Of a stretch of 64,000 bases of DNA, positions 1-9,908 are shown in pieces. A program made the translations under genes and the position numbers. The notes beneath the pieces were generated by a model. The model worked only from the letters and a program-made list of their open reading frames with translations. It made no database searches and had not been told where the DNA came from. Within the stretch, counting starts at the first letter, position 1. Every line of letters starts with the position of its first letter. The stretch lies in assembly GCA_022559845.1 (NCBI GenBank), contig JAHNEJ010001453.1, forward strand, positions 1-64,000, written 5' to 3'. Origin of the DNA: Amorphophallus konjac (taxonomy: Eukaryota > Streptophyta > Magnoliopsida > Alismatales > Araceae).

Positions 1-1357
1 AGGCAAGAGTAGGACCCATTTCCTCGAGCATCGATCAGAGCACGAGAAGAGGGCAGTGTCCCCGCAGGCATACGAAGAGGGAGCCCACCAACGTCAAACG
101 ACTATATCTCCCTCACGGAAAGAAATACAAAATCAAAATCAAGAGAAAAGCCTGGTCGTGCCTGGTACGATAAACGGAACCCCTCAAAGCAAAAGTCTGA
201 ATCCACAAAGGGGGGCCGTGGAATGTAAATGCTCGAGATTTGGTCCGAAGTTGTCCGAAAGGAAAGAGTTAATGGGCCCTTATTCGCTCGCCGGGTTAAC
301 GGCTTTGCCGGTCCTCTCAGGAGGTTTATCCCCTACGCTCTTCCTTCTCCCTCTAAAGATCAAGGTTCGATGGAGTTTCTGAAAGGTGAAAACTGCCCAG
401 GGTCTGCGACCTTATTTTAATATACACATTTTGGTTGCCTACTTTGAAAAGCAAAAGCTATCGCTGCGAAGGAGTCTCTGTGTTTCTGGCTGGTCAAGAC
501 CCCTGTTTACCACTTTGATGTCTTCTTGTTTAACCTCGGACTTAGGCCAATGCAAGCGCGTCACCTATGGGTGCGACGGCGTCTGATTCCGGGTCAGCGT
601 CGCGCGGTTGGTCGTTAGGGTTCCAGGGTGTTCCATCTTATACCATCTAGAGTTGTGAGGAAACAGACCCGGGTCGGGCAAATCATCTACCTCAAACACC
701 TTTTGGGTGAATCCCTGTGGTCGGAAGCAACTGGGAGCCTAAGCATGGCATGACGGTATTGTCATCAGGATAAGTCTTAGCCGGCGGGATCGTCATTCGA
801 GGGGTCTAGAGGCCCAAATCAACCTAGATGTGCACTTAAGATACCTGGGAGGTTAGTAAGAAACCCCTGTCTCACGTAGGTTAGGTGCCATTTGGGTGCT
901 TGCCGGGCGTTAGCAATAAAAAAATTGAAATGATAAAAGCACAAAAAAATGGAAAAGAGAAATGTACATATTTGCAAACAAAAAAAAATCTTTTTATGAT
1001 GAAACAAAAAAATATCAAATATAAAAAAAAAAGAAAACAAATCAATTTTTCATGATTACATTTGCGTGCAGCATCTCACCTTTTAATATCGCTTGCATTC
1101 GTGTGCTTGCCTGTCACATTTATCATCACCACATCTTTCCCTTGCCTTCGTTAAATAAAGGCTTGGCCCCTTGACCAGTTATCAAGGATAGTCACAGTGA
1201 CCATTTGCTTATTGAGCAAGGGGCCAAGTCAGAACAGAAATTCTGATTTGTTTGTTTCAGTGATATGCGCAGGGATTCAGGTAACTGAAGCAAAGGTGAA
1301 AAACAAACAAACCAAACCTTGTGTTTTATTCCAAAAAAAATAACCAAAAAAATTACA
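1..1357. other. no gene recognised; A/T tracts and 3' flank of unit A
   Basis: No open frame here resembles a protein I know. Bases about 905-1060 are A-rich (T-rich on the minus strand). A minus-strand AATAAA at about 1324-1330 lies some 30 bases after the stop codon of unit A and is a plausible poly(A) signal. If the 1-14731 region is the end of a plus-strand retrotransposon, this stretch would lie between its pol gene (off the window) and the antisense genes. I saw no integrase or reverse transcriptase motif here to prove that. Confidence 0.4.
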
Positions 1358-3847
1358 TCAAGTTCCGCCCTCTCTCTCTGCATTACTCGTCCCACTACTC
1401 TCCGGGCAAAAAACTCTCAAAGGTGCTACCCAACTACGAAAAGCAGTACTCCTGCCGCTCTGTACTCCTCTTCCTATTCCCACATCCCGGCGTTGATCCA
1501 CGGAAGCAGCAGAGAAGCTACCAACACGAAAGCCACGCTCTCGTGCTTTTCGGTAGCGCTCCTCACCATCTCTCAGCCACTGTTCAGCAAGACCAAGGCC
1601 GATTCGGAGTTCGAATAGTTGGGCCTCCATGGCCCTTCGCTCCTCCCTTTCAGCCAAACTGTTGGCTCTTTCTCTCTCTGCGTTTCTTTCCCTCTCTGAC
1701 CGTTCTCTCTCACGGTCTTCCCTCTCTAACTGGAGAGTGATCCTCAGTTCCATAGCATCCCTGGATGAGTCGTCATTAGGATGACACCACAGTTCCCTCT
1801 CCAGTTCTGCTATCCTAGCCTCCTTATGCGCAGCTTGGGTAAGCGCTTCTTCCGTCTCCTTTTCCTGCCGAGTGTACCATCTCAGATACGCGATAAGGCG
1901 TAAACAAAGAGAACTCAACGCTGAAACTTTTACCTGTATACGGAGCATTCCTTCTGCCTCCGCAGCACGCTGCGTGGCGTGAGCAAGTTGCTCATGAAGC
2001 GAGTCAAGTTCTGAGGTGGGAATCCACAAGCTGGAAGAGGCACCACCTACTCCCATCGCTGGGGAGGCTGCGCCAATCTGGGCATGCTGCGACCATGTGA
2101 ATTAGCAGCCAACATCTGGAATCTGGGGTTTTAACTAGGAACGTACTGTACACCTACCAAGGCGCTCGTAGCTCCGCGGGCATCGCCCAACTGTTGTTCC
2201 ATCTCTGCCAAGCGAGTTCGTAAATTCGCTATCATGGCATCCCGGACATCCTGCAGCCTTACAAGTCAGCATTTTTACCAAAAAAAAACCAAGAAAAGGA
2301 GAAAGAAGAGAAGAGAAAAAGGGGAAACCTACCTCCACAAGTCCCCGGGGTTGGAACCGTTCTGCGTACTTTGTCCTATATAGACGCAAGTAGTCCTCGC
2401 TGTCCCGCGCCTGTGATTCTACAATCGTGCCACCCCGTTGCCAGTCCTCATACTGTTCGAGGAATCGCACGCGCCAGTCAATGCAAGTCGCCGGTCCCCG
2501 CGTCTTTCTCCCGACACGAGGTGGCGCAGCTGAATCCACCCATTCTTGAGCCAGTCCTAAAGTCCTCATAACTAATCGTAGCCGAAGCGGCTCGATTTCA
2601 TTCAGGCAGTGCATCCATAGTTCCCGTCCGAACCGAGCATGACTTGCTAGAACCCACGGCTGGTTGGCATCGACCATGTCTGAGTAGGGTCTCCAGTTTA
2701 CCATCGCCGTAGGGAACTCCTGTAGCTCCCGCCTTAACACCATCAGTTGGTAGGTTAGGGGTGCCGCACTCATGACGGGTTCCCACCGCCTGGCTAGCGG
2801 CACCATCACGGGTCGCCAATGTCGAGCTCTCCCCATAGGGAGGTAATAATAGCTCCATAACTGCTCGGCGCAGGTCATCAGCACCTTGCGAAAACAACAA
2901 AAAAAAATACAAAACAAGCAAAACCAAAAAAAAAAAAAAATACCCGGATGAATGGTGTGAAACCACTCACAGTCATCTCACGATCCGTTTCTTGGAATAG
3001 GCCTGCAAACAAGTGTGCCAGCATGGCGGCTCCCCAGGCATAATACCCTACTCTTTCAAGGTCTGACAACAGCTCCAGGAAGCAACATTGGATACCATCC
3101 CCTTTCGAGCTCAGTACCAATCTCCCCAAAAGGAAGAGGAGAAATCTCCTCAAATCTATGTTACATCTTTCCCAGTTGCCGAAATCTGTGCAGTACACGG
3201 CACGGCATCCTATTTCCATCCTTTCCATGAACTCTTCTGAGGATTCGTTGTCCCGCCGACGAGTGTCGGTGAGCCCTAATGCATCCATGAGGGACGCCCT
3301 AGCTACCGACCTGTTCTTCCGACCATCTAGGTCCAAACCCAGTAACTTCTGGGCACCTTCTCTGTAGTCCGCGTAAGTGACTCCGGTCACTGCCTCGCCT
3401 TCTACCTTCAGGCTTGTGATCCGGACCACATCCTCCAAGATGGGCACCATGTGCCCCCAGGGCATCAGGAATGCCCGGCTCACTGGGTCCCATCTCTCAC
3501 ACAAGGCTTGGATCAGGACTAGGTCAAGCTGGATCGGCTCGATCCGAAGGAAGGTACCAAATCCCATCACGTCTAGCCTCGCCTTCTGAAAATCTGGGAG
3601 GTCCCTGTACGCTGCTACTACCAACTCCCATAAGATTTGTGATTTCATCACAACCTACACATACAAGGAATGGGGGTGAGGTTTGGTCAGAAGAAAGGAA
3701 GAAAAAATGAGAAAAGGGCAAGAAAACTTGGCTTACGAGTTGTGATTGGGCCCTTTCGCTGAAGTGCCCTTCAAAGTCTGAAAGCCTCCTGGAACTACTA
3801 CCACTGGACCTGCTTCTCTTCGAGGAATGGGAAGATTCGCCCTCCAT
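1358..3847 (-). CDS. unit A: plant mobile domain protein with C-terminal coiled coil (6 exons, intact)
   Basis: Six exons fit GT-AG introns, all phase 0: 3737-3847, 2944-3654, 2333-2884, 2158-2250, 1934-2086 and 1358-1864. Together they give 2127 bp and 708 aa without a stop. Residues 1-37 are a Ser/Arg-rich leader starting MEGESS. Residues about 38-420 are the plant mobile domain (PMD, the 'aminotransferase-like' domain of the MAIN/MAIL family), with landmarks WGHMVPILEDV, RRFLLFLLGRL, YYAWGAAMLAHL, YYYLPMGRARHWRP and EPLRLRLVMRTLGLAQEWVD. The rest is heptad-like and extremely Arg/Glu-rich (EREDRERERSERERN), a predicted coiled coil, with a basic tail. PMDs occur both in host nuclear proteins and inside transposons; the molecular role of transposon-borne copies is unknown. 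The start was chosen because the MEGESS leader recurs in unit C. The 60-80-bp introns and TATA box suggest an expressible gene. The function of this protein is not known. Confidence 0.72.
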
Positions 3848-3941
3848 CCAACTCTCAGAATTTTGAACTCCTCCTCTCCCGTAAGAACTTGTGCTCCTCG
3901 AGTTATTCCTCGATATACCTGGGAAGATAAAAGGGACAAGA

Positions 3942-3949
3942 ATTTATAG
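3942..3949 (-). promoter_or_regulatory. TATA box of unit A
   Basis: Minus-strand CTATAAAT lies about 95 bases before the start codon of unit A, giving a 5' leader of roughly 65-70 bases. Units B, C and D have a TATA or TATA-like element at a comparable distance, which supports the gene models. Confidence 0.6.
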
Positions 3950-4432
3950 AAATGGAAGGAGTGCGGGCCAAGATTGCCTCCATCACCTGTCGATGATAGC
4001 CCTCACAATAAGACACCGGCCAAGCGGCCCCATGTGTCGCTTCACCGCTCGCACAGGGTGATTGACTGGACGAAGAATAGGACGAATAGCCCCTATGTTG
4101 TCTAGGGATACCCTATCATGTTTTGGAGGACGCCCGTAAAATTTGGCACAACATCCGGGAAAAGGAACTAGGGCCGTCAGTATTAACTTCGACGGCAGAT
4201 TCCCGTGGAAAATGGTCACAACAAGACGTGATTCTCCGCTCGAGGCGCAGTCTCGACAGATCCGTCACATGGGAACAGTGCAAAGGAGAAGAAGTGTAGG
4301 GAAGAAGGAACGCACAAGAGGACAAACAAGCATCAGAAAATCAAATCACTCCATTCATAATTCTACATAAGCTGTCAAAAACATCATAAACATAAAGAGG
4401 TGACGGGTCCACTAGCCCGCCAATCCTCACCA

Positions 4433-5720
4433 TCACTCATCTCTCCGGGCACTCTCCTCCTCTCCCCCGAGGTGAGGGTCCCTCAGAAGCCTCCGGGATC
4501 CCCGTGCAGTAGCACCTGCCTCGCCTCTGGGCGCCTGCTCCGCAGCAGTGACTCGCTGCTCCTCCCCTGGCGTGGCGAAGAAGCCACTGGCGGCAAAGCG
4601 ACCGGACTGGCGGAGTCGCTCCCCGAACTCTCGCGCTCTCTCGTAGCGCGTCTCCATCCCTCCTAGCCTCTGCACGACGGCCTGAAGGCCCAGCTGGAGC
4701 TCCCTCACTTGGGCCTCCAAGGCCCTCCTCTCGGTCAGATCCCGCTGTCGCTCGGACCTTCTCTCGGCTTTCTCTCTCTCTACCTCTCTCCTCATCATCT
4801 GCAGAAGAACCCTTAACTCCAGGATGTCTGGAGAAGGTCTCTCCTCACCACGATGCCGCAGCTCCGCTACAGTCGCCACCCAGGCGTCACGCTCCTCTTC
4901 CGCCCGGGTCGCACGGGCCACCGCACCGGCAAGTTGCTCCCGGAGGGAAGCAATCTCGAGAAAAGGGGCCGAGGAACTGGAAGATGTGCCACCCATCATC
5001 CCCGCCGTCACTGTCTGCTGGGCACGCTGGAACAAAATAAACAACGGCCGTCAGTGAAACTCCAAAATCTGAAGTTAAAAGGGCGGCACGTAACTTACCA
5101 GGAGCGACAGCTCATGTTGAGCGACGGCCAGTTGCCGCCTAGTCTCTGACAGCTGGGCGCGCGAGCCGCAGATGCCACGCGTGTCCCCAGCTTAGGGAAG
5201 CCCCGCGTAACTCTCTCTCTGCCGCCGCAGGAAGTCGGCACTGTCCTGCACCAGTACACCCCCTTGCTGTCCAGGGAGACGTACGGGCCAGTCCTCGAGC
5301 CTCGCCTTGCCACGACTCTCCTTCCTGACGCGGCTCGGCTCGTCCGCACTCGCCCACTCATCGGCCAGGCCCAGGGTCCTTGCCATGTCCTGCACCAAGA
5401 AAGGGGTCCCATATCAGTCAAAAGGAACGCGTCCCCTGTCTAGGACGCGTCCATCATTTGAGTGCAACACTCGCCGAACCCTTTCCTCCTCGCGCGGCTC
5501 GCTTCAAAACCCAAAATGAATTAAAAGAGGAAGAGATCGGAGGACCTACCGGACCGTGTTCACCTCCTCCCACGCCATCGGGCCCCTCGGGTCCCTCGGG
5601 GGCCCGAAGCGGCCCTTCCTCCTCCATGGACGCCGTTCCGTGATCGGGCGCGTCCCTCCTTGGGCGAGGATTTCCTCGTCCCTCTCCACCTTCACCACGG
5701 TCGGGCCCACCGAACTCCAT
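4433..5720 (-). pseudogene. unit D: deleted PMD paralogue (leader + linker + coiled coil)
   Basis: Three exon-like blocks: 5550-5720 (a 57-aa acidic Gly/Glu/Pro-rich leader starting MEFGGPD, donor GTAGGT), 5099-5389, and 4433-5026 (198 codons). Block 2 starts MARTLGLADEWASADEPSR, matching MRTLGLAQEWVD of units A and B, so it enters the PMD family only at its C-terminal end; the domain core encoded by exons 2-3 of A is absent. An in-frame TAA lies at 5192-5194, near where the linker should meet the short coiled-coil exon. Block 3 is a coiled coil (EREKAERRSERQRDLTERRA). In A and B this part is split by an intron; here it is one exon. I read D as an internally deleted copy. A short functional coiled-coil protein cannot be excluded. 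Confidence 0.55.
5424..5453. repeat. degenerate member of the GCGTCC palindrome family in unit D
   Basis: Two inverted half-sites of type ACGCGTCC / GGACGCGTCC face each other within 30 bases, inside the first intron of unit D. They resemble the palindromes at 8.7-9.7 and 12.7-13.4 kb but with an altered centre. Confidence 0.4.
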
Positions 5721-5818
5721 CGATCAAAAGAGGAGGAAGACGAAAAAGGGGCAAGCGCGTTTCGGCGGGAGGCGGGCTCGTTTGCGGGTAAGGCACGGGA
5801 GAAGAAAGGACCACCCGT

Positions 5819-5872
5819 CGCTTTAAATTTAAAATCAAGGATTAAGACGCGTCCTCGCGCCTGGACGCGCCC
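5819..5872 (-). promoter_or_regulatory. putative promoter of unit D: TTTAAATTTAAA with one upstream palindrome
   Basis: The minus strand reads TTTAAATTTAAA at about 5821-5833, some 100 bases before the D start codon. Directly upstream on that strand (5845-5872) is a GGCGCGTCCAGG half-site facing GAGGACGCGTC, a degenerate relative of the palindromes found before the unit B and LTR promoters. Confidence 0.4.
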
Positions 5873-6087
5873 AAAAGGGGGAAAAGGAAACAAAATCCCC
5901 CCGTGCAAAACATAGTTCCCCGCTGTTCAGGGCAAGGTCTCGCGGAGCGTGCCTCAAGGGACAACTCAGTGCAAAAAAAAGAAAGTGTGGGAGGGAGAAA
6001 AGTACACACAACACAAAAGCCATTTCCATTTCATATAATAGTCGAAAGTACATCATACAGTGAGAAGGGTGACGTACAAGCAACTCT

Positions 6088-9000
6088 CTAACTCTCACCA
6101 TCACCCTCCTGGTCATCTCTCTCCTCCCTCCTCCGTCGGGGATCCCTAGGGGGCCTCTGCGAACCCTGAGAAGCCGTGCTCGCCTCGCCCTGCGGTGGCA
6201 CTCTAGCCTCGAAGGCGCGACGACGCTCCTCGGCCGAAGAAACCAGGTAGCTGCCCATGGAAAAAGAACCAGACTGACGAAGTCGCGCCCCGCGTTCCTT
6301 CGCCCTCTGGTACCGCTCCTCGCTCTCCCGAAGCCTCCCCTCCGCCGTGCCAAGACTCAATCGGAGCTCCAGCAGCTGGGCCTCTAGAGCCCTCCTCTCG
6401 GTCTGATCCCGCTGTCGCTCCTCCCTCTCTCTCTCCCTATCCCTCTCCCTCTCTCTCTCCACGCTCTCCCTATCCCTCTCCCTCTCCTCTCTCTCCCTCA
6501 TCGCCTCTCTCCTCGACAGCTCGAGGGCGATCCGCAGATCCACTACGTCGCGAGGAAGCTCCTCAGCCTCCCGTCACCGCTCCTCCTCTAGCTCCGCAAT
6601 CCGGGCGTCACGCTCTGCCACCCGGGCGTCGCGCTCCTGCTCGGCATGAACAGCACGCGCCAGGGCCTCTCGGATCTCGGCCACCTGTCAAGGCACGCAT
6701 GCACCGTAAGAGAACAGTGATAGAAGGAAAGTAGCTAGAAAAGGGTCGCGGCCAAGCAAGCACTCACTCGAGCCTTGCGGTCACGCTCGGCCTCCTCAGC
6801 CCGAGCCACCGCGTACGCCAGCTGCTCCTGGAGGGCAGAAACCTCCGGAGGAGGGCCCCGCGAACTGGAACCCGCTCCACCAGCCATCGCGGCTGCCGCT
6901 GTCTGGTGGGCCCGCTGAAACACGGGGCAAACGTCAGTCAAAGGCTAAGCATCAAAAAAACCAGGTCACAAAAAAAATGCATTGCATAAACTCACCAGGA
7001 TCTCCAACTCCTGTCGGATGGCCACCAACTGTCGCCTGGCGTCCGCCAACTGGGCCCGCAGGTCGGCGATCATGGTATCACGAGCATCCTGCATTACACA
7101 TAAGTTAGTATCCCATGCATATACATATAGAAAGGTGGAGCAGTTTCATTTCACTTACCCCTGCCATACCACCCAAGGAGAGGCGGTCCCCGTACGTAGC
7201 TCGGTACCGTCTCATGTAGTCTATGCTGTCCTGTACGTGGGACACTACTGGGACCCCGCCCTGTTGCCAGTCCTGGTACTGTGCTGGGAAGCGCGTACGC
7301 CAGTCCACGATCTTCGCCTTCCCCTTGGTCTTCCGCCCAATGCGGGCCGGCGCATCTACGTCTACCCACTCCTGGGCCAGCCCCAACGTCCTCATGACCA
7401 GTCTAAGCCGCAGCGGCTCAATCTCGTTCAGGCAATGGACCCACACGTCCCGCCTGAAGCGAGGAAGACCCGCTACAACCCAGGGCTGGCCAGCATCGCC
7501 CATGCCCAGGTAGGGCCTCCACACCACCTGCATCACCATACATACATCATGTTAGTTACCATTCAGTCACATGCATAAACACAAAAAAAATCATACGCAT
7601 CATACCATGGCCTCGGGATACTCGCTCAGCTCCCGACGAAGTGACGCCAGCTGGTAGCCGTGGGGTGCTGCAACCACGACCGGCCTCCACTGCCGCGCCA
7701 GAGGCACGGCCCTCCTGTTCCCATGCCTAGCCCTCCCCATCGGGAAATAGTAATAGCTCCACACCTGCATCCATCATACATCATTAGTACAATAATTGCA
7801 TATTTAACTGTGGGAATGCATAAATAAAATGTTTACCTGGAGGAAAGGTGCGAAGCCGCTGACTGTCGTCTCCTTCTCCGAAGTCTGGGAGAGATCGGCA
7901 ATCAGATGGGCAAGCAGAGCCGCTCCCCACGCATAGTGCCCCACTCTGTCCAGATCCGCCAAGATCCCGAGGAAACGGCAGTGGATGCCATCCCCCTTCG
8001 TCCCCAGCAGAAGGCGGCCCAGGAAGAAGAAAAGGAACCTCCGAAGGTCTAGATCCACCAGCTCCCGCTCGCTCGGGTCCTGGGTGAAAGCAGCACGAGC
8101 ATCCCCCTCCAGTCGAGCCAAGAACTCTGCTCCAGTCTCGCTAACCCGCTGACGCGGGTCGACGAATCCAAGCGCCTCCATGATCTCCACTCGGCCGACT
8201 ACCCTGCTGTCTCTATCAGTCACGCTCGTCTCTAACCACAGCAGGTCCAGGGCACTCTCTCGGTAGTCGGGGTAGGTGACCCCGCTGACTGCCTCTCCGT
8301 CAACTCGTAGCCCGGTGATCCGAGCCACGTCCTCCAGTGACGGCACCATGTGCCCCCAGGGCATCAGAAATGCCCGGCTCGGTGCGTGCCACCGCTCCCT
8401 CAGTGCCTGGATAAGAGGAAGGTCGAGCCGGAAGGGCTCGATCCTAAGGAAAGCTCCAAAGCCCATGGCGTCCACACGCGCCCTCTGGAAATCCGGCAGC
8501 CCACGGTATGCTGCCACCACCAAGGACCAGCTGATCCGGCCCTTCATCACGCCCTGCACACCACAAAAACCAACAAAGAACACATCAGCATCATGAACAG
8601 TAATCAACAATAACACTGTATATACTATTTTATTTTATTTTTTTTAAAAAAAAATACATATATATTTTTTTTGGAGGCGTCCAGGCCCCTAGACGCCTCC
8701 TTCCTATTTTCTTTATTTCTTTTTTCGAAAAAAAAATCCAAGAACCAAAAATAAAAAAAATATATATAATATATATATTATTATGAAGGCGTCATAGGCC
8801 TTGGACGCCTCCTTATTTTTAAATTTATTTTATTATTTACGTAAATAAATAAATAAACAAAAATAAAAAGAAAACGTGGAGGCGTCCAGGCCCCTGGACG
8901 CCTCCTTCTCTCACTACCCGCCTTTCTCTCATAGCCTCTCGCACACCCGTTTTAGCCTATTGAACCACAGAGTGAGGATTCCGAGGTACTTACCGGGTCG

Positions 9001-9185
9001 TGATCGTCCTCTCCCGCGTCACCAGCATCCGCAGCAGCCTCCACGGCCAGGAGAGGCACCTCCATCCCCTCCTCCGCAGCAATCTCCTCTGCTGCAGCCT
9101 CCTCGGCATCATCCCTCAACCTCCTCGCACGACGAGCCAGTCGTTTTCGCTTCCCTGGACCCTGGCTCGATCCTCCTCGCTCCAT
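6088..9185 (-). pseudogene. unit B: PMD + coiled-coil paralogue of unit A with one in-frame stop (7 exons)
   Basis: Exons: 8994-9185, 7837-8553, 7606-7764, 7159-7527, 6996-7088, 6768-6914 and 6088-6684, all phase 0 with GT-AG introns, 758 codons in total. The PMD body starts GVMKGRISWSLVVAAYRGLP and parallels unit A throughout (WGHMVPSLEDVARITGL, YAWGAALLAHLIADL, YYYFPMGRARH, MRTLGLAQEWVD). The 93-bp exon 5 has exactly the length of exon 4 of A. Exon 3 of A is split here by an extra intron at AM|V. The leader exon differs from A: MERGGSSQGPGKRKR, then acidic/Ala-rich. In the last exon a TGA at 6574-6576 (probably CGA to TGA) interrupts the frame, which then runs on through the Arg/Glu-rich coiled coil to 6088. 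Either this is a young pseudogene or it makes a protein of about 595 aa lacking most of the coiled coil. Confidence 0.68.
8673..8905. repeat. three GC-rich palindromes in intron 1 of unit B
   Basis: Copies at 8673-8700, 8785-8812 and 8878-8905 stand in A/T-only DNA at 93-112-base spacing. The best copy has arms GGAGGCGTCCAGG and CCTGGACGCCTCC around a central CC. The middle copy is degenerate in its left arm. They belong to the same family as the arrays at 9291-9699 and 12742-13375. Confidence 0.85.
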
Positions 9186-9265
9186 GGGGACTAAGAATAG
9201 GTCGTCTAGGGTGACTGGGTCGTCAGATTGAACAGTAAATGAGCAAAAGGGGGGGGGGGGCAGCC

Positions 9266-9275
9266 CTTATAAATA
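9266..9275 (-). promoter_or_regulatory. TATA box of unit B
   Basis: Minus-strand TATTTATAAG lies about 80 bases before the B start codon. A run of 12 Gs on the plus strand (9249-9260) is just downstream of it. The seven-copy palindrome array begins only 16 bases upstream on the minus strand, so the array occupies the proximal promoter position. Confidence 0.6.
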
Positions 9276-9290
9276 GGAATTAGCTTCTTT

Positions 9291-9699
9291 GGGGCGTCCA
9301 GGCGCCTGGACGCCCCCATAATTTTTATTTATTTCAAAATTCAAAAAATTTTGGGGCGTCCAGGCGCCTGGATGCCCCCAAAACAAAAAATCAAACAAAA
9401 TAAAAAAAATAAAAGTTGGGGCGTCCAGGACCCTGGACGCCCCCAAAACAAAAAAATAAAATAAAAATAAAATAAAAATTAGGGGCGTCCAGGCCCCTGG
9501 ACGCCCCCAAAACAAAAAAATAAAATAAAAATAAAATAAAAATTAGGGGCGTTCAGGCCCCTGGACGCCCCCAAAACAAAAAATCAAATAAAACAAAAAA
9601 ATAAAAGTTGGGGCGTCCAGGACCCTGGACGCCCCCAAAACAAAAAAATCAAATAAAAATAAAATAAAAATTAGGGGCGTCCAGGCCCCTGGACGCCCC
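9291..9699. repeat. seven-copy palindrome array, about 64-bp period
   Basis: Palindromes at 9291-9316, 9353-9378, 9418-9443, 9482-9507, 9546-9571, 9610-9635 and 9674-9699 (spacing 62, 65, 64, 64, 64, 64). Left arm GGGGCGTCCAGG, right arm CCTGGACGCCCC. The central two bases are CG, CG, AC, CC, CC, AC and CC. Only single arm substitutions occur (a T in copy 2 and one in copy 5). The spacers of about 38 bases are nearly pure A/T (aaaacaaaaaaataaaataa type) and share their sequence, so each 64-bp unit is a tandem repeat carrying one palindrome. The array lies between the 3' end of unit C and the TATA box of unit B. Confidence 0.92.
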
Positions 9700-9881
9700 C
9701 ATAATAAAACATTTTTTAAAATATATATATATATATATTTATATATAATAAAAGTAAAAAAAAAAGACAAGAATATGTATATAATCCAAACAAAATAAAA
9801 AAAATACAAAGAAAAAGAAAAACCATAAAAAAAAAGATAATAATTAAGGGGACGGGTGTCCGAAACATCCAAATGCCAAAT

Positions 9882-9887
9882 TTTATT
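9882..9887 (-). terminator. poly(A) signal of unit C
   Basis: Minus-strand AATAAA about 22 bases after the stop codon of unit C, followed by A/T-rich DNA. Confidence 0.45.
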
Positions 9888-9908
9888 CCATCAGAAAAGC
9901 AGAGTGAA

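Noticed and set aside
1319..1740. Plus-strand frames of 99-139 codons
   Set aside because: Antisense shadow of the last exon of unit A, which has spliced neighbours, paralogues and a domain.
8673..9699. Palindrome arrays as a CRISPR array
   Set aside because: Repeats are separated by near-identical A/T spacers, not unique ones, and the setting is a plant nuclear genome with introns. It is a tandem repeat with a palindromic core.
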